A DNA stretch of 64,000 nt from Streptantibioticus rubrisoli (lineage in GTDB: Bacteria; Actinomycetota; Actinomycetes; Streptomycetales; Streptomycetaceae): positions 1-64,000 of the forward strand of contig NZ_JANFNH010000002.1 of assembly GCF_024436055.1 (NCBI RefSeq). The letters run 5' to 3'. A program made the position numbers and the translations under genes. This document shows, piece by piece, positions 62,894-64,000 of this stretch. Under the pieces are notes generated by a model that saw nothing but the letters and a program-made list of their open reading frames with translations, did no database searches and was not told the origin of the DNA. Numbering within the stretch: the first letter of the stretch is position 1; each line of letters begins with the position of its first letter.

Positions 62894-62982
62894 CTGGGTG
62901 GGAAAGGCGCTGCGCTGGGTGGGTGGGAAAGACGCTGCGCTGGGTGGGTGGGAAAGACGCTGCGCTGGGCGGGTGGGAAAAG
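62894..62982 (+). repeat. G-rich 25-bp tandem repeat, about 3.8 copies
   Basis: Two exact units of CTGGGTGGGTGGGAAAGACG (continuing CTGCG) at 62915-62939 and 62940-62964, with a shorter first and a partial last unit. Each has three GGG runs, so the plus strand could form G-quadruplexes. It stands right before the stop of the baeRF-like gene. Confidence 0.88.
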
Positions 62983-62984
62983 AA

Positions 62985-64000
62985 TCAGTACCGCAGGCTG
63001 AGGGCAAGCCCCGTGCCGTCCACGGCCCCCGACGGCACGAACGTGACCTCCCCGCCGTGCTCCAACTGCCGCTCGACCAGCTCGTCCACCGCGTCCTGGA
63101 CGACCGTCCCCCGCGCGTCCGGCCGGATCTCGCCCTCGTCCCCGGTGACGACGTTCACCCGCTCCCCGTCGACCCGTGCGGCCACGTGGTACGACTCGTC
63201 GACCACGAGGTGCCGGCCCCGGCCCTGGTTCACCAGGCTCCACGCCTCCTCCAGGCTGCCCGCGTACCGCTTCTCGCTGCGGGCGGCGTCCAGCGCGTCC
63301 AGCGCGGTACGGACCCGCTTGGCGTGCGCGCGCTCCCACGCCGTCCGCAGCGCCTCGGACAGCGCCGCGGCGGACGCCTTCTCGTACCCGGCCGCCTCGG
63401 TGTCCGTCTCGGGATCGGCCAGGGCGTCGCGGTGCCGGGTCAGCTCGCGCATCCGGCGCAGGTGCGCCTGCATGCCGACCAGGAACACCGGCCTGCGCCG
63501 ACGCTCCAGCGCCTGCCCCAGCGCGTCGTCCACCGCCCGGATGAACCGCTGCACCCGCTCCGTGCGGTAGGCCGCCCGCGGTTCGCTCGGGCGCACCGCG
63601 ACACCGCCCTTGAGCGGCGCCTCGCCCTCCGGTCCCTGCGCGCTGAGCGGGAAGCCGTACTCGGTCACCTCGTGCAGCCACAGCGGCGAGCCGTCCCACA
63701 GCCGGGTGGGCTTCTCGGCCAGCACCAGCGCCCAGTACGGCTCCAGCATGTTGGCGGCCGCCACCAGGTTGCGGGTGAGGAAGGTGGTGCCGAACACCAC
63801 CTGCTCGGTCACCGGCTGCGGCAGCACCCAGGTGTGGTGCTCGCCCGGCGCCACATGCAGCACCAGCCCCTCACCGGAGGTCTGCTCACGCTCCCACTCC
63901 AACTCCTCGACCGCGGAGTCCAACTGCTTTTGCAGGTCCGCGCGGCGGGAGTGGGTGATCTCCGGATCGTCATCGGCTTGTTTCCGGGCCTGTGCCACCA
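62985..64000 (-). CDS. baeRF-like (bacterial archaeo-eukaryotic release factor) protein, 5' end outside window
   Basis: The frame is open to the window edge, so the N-terminus is missing. The visible 337 residues resemble baeRF-type proteins: VLHVAPGEHHTWVLPQPVTE, then FLTRNLVAAANMLEPYWALVLAE, then a C-terminal eRF1-like domain around AWSLVNQGRGRHLVVDE and VQDAVDELVERQL. Roles are unclear (ribosome- or stress-related in proposals). Confidence 0.72.
   Translation of the reverse strand, partial: VAQARKQADDDPEITHSRRADLQKQLDSAVEELEWEREQTSGEGLVLHVAPGEHHTWVLPQPVTEQVVFGTTFLTRNLVAAANMLEPYWALVLAEKPTRLWDGSPLWLHEVTEYGFPLSAQGPEGEAPLKGGVAVRPSEPRAAYRTERVQRFIRAVDDALGQALERRRRPVFLVGMQAHLRRMRELTRHRDALADPETDTEAAGYEKASAAALSEALRTAWERAHAKRVRTALDALDAARSEKRYAGSLEEAWSLVNQGRGRHLVVDESYHVAARVDGERVNVVTGDEGEIRPDARGTVVQDAVDELVERQLEHGGEVTFVPSGAVDGTGLALSLRY

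Noticed and set aside
62894-62982. CRISPR-like array
   Set aside because: The units are contiguous with no spacers, so this is a simple tandem repeat.

Overview
The window is a contiguous piece of a very GC-rich (about 70%+ by eye) actinobacterial chromosome, most likely Streptomyces or a close Streptomycetaceae relative. Evidence: third codon positions almost always G/C, many GTG/TTG starts, RbpA, an XRE/DUF397/HATPase trio, a DUF5133 protein, a split Lnt/polyprenol-phosphomannose synthase pair, LysX, and promoter motifs of the Streptomyces sigma-B and sigma-R types. It is mostly ordinary core chromosome, with one degenerate accessory patch (about 14.2-18.0 kb) and one large stress-signalling locus (about 18.1-31.2 kb). 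No rRNA, tRNA, CRISPR array or complete insertion sequence was found.

Layout. 1-5.8 kb: riboflavin operon (ribD truncated by the window edge, ribE, ribM, a 32-codon ORF, ribBA, ribH), then hisE, hisG and a PH-domain membrane protein. 5.9-8.5 kb: two CBS/CorC-type membrane proteins. 8.5-14.1 kb: EccA-like AAA ATPase, uridine-kinase-like protein, Xaa-Pro peptidase, secreted C39-type protein. 14.2-18.0 kb: a GH16 fragment, a roughly 240-bp inverted repeat, a threonine/serine dehydratase, a full GH16 glycosidase, and remnants.

18.1-31.2 kb: STAS protein, DUF5133, AI-2E-type exporter, sigma-B-family sigma factor, general stress protein remnant, MarR regulator, then an RsbR/RsbS/RsbT-like stressosome operon running into a kinase-phosphatase hybrid and a GAF-PP2C phosphatase. 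Two paralogous PP2C-like proteins flank the operon, followed by an RsbW-like HATPase and a second MarR regulator. GNNT-N14/15-GGGTA(C/G) promoters stand before six of these units, including the sigma gene itself. I infer a self-reinforcing partner-switching circuit: stress releases RsbT-like kinase from the stressosome, phosphatases act on STAS proteins, and the sigma factor transcribes its own regulators.

31-48 kb: small conserved proteins, acyl-CoA dehydrogenase, AsnC regulator, amidohydrolase, lnt-ppm1 (lipoprotein acylation and mannosyl donor synthesis), fxsA, rbpA with a sigma-R promoter, an Atg22-like MFS transporter, GDPD, a divergent YczE/MocR pair, and a membrane ATPase lacking the P-loop lysine with two small membrane proteins. 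48-64 kb: ankyrin protein, exonuclease III, three GNAT proteins, the DUF397/HATPase/XRE trio, aldehyde dehydrogenase, glutamate decarboxylase, an Fe(II)/2-oxoglutarate oxygenase, LysX, a secreted trypsin-like protease and a truncated baeRF-type protein.
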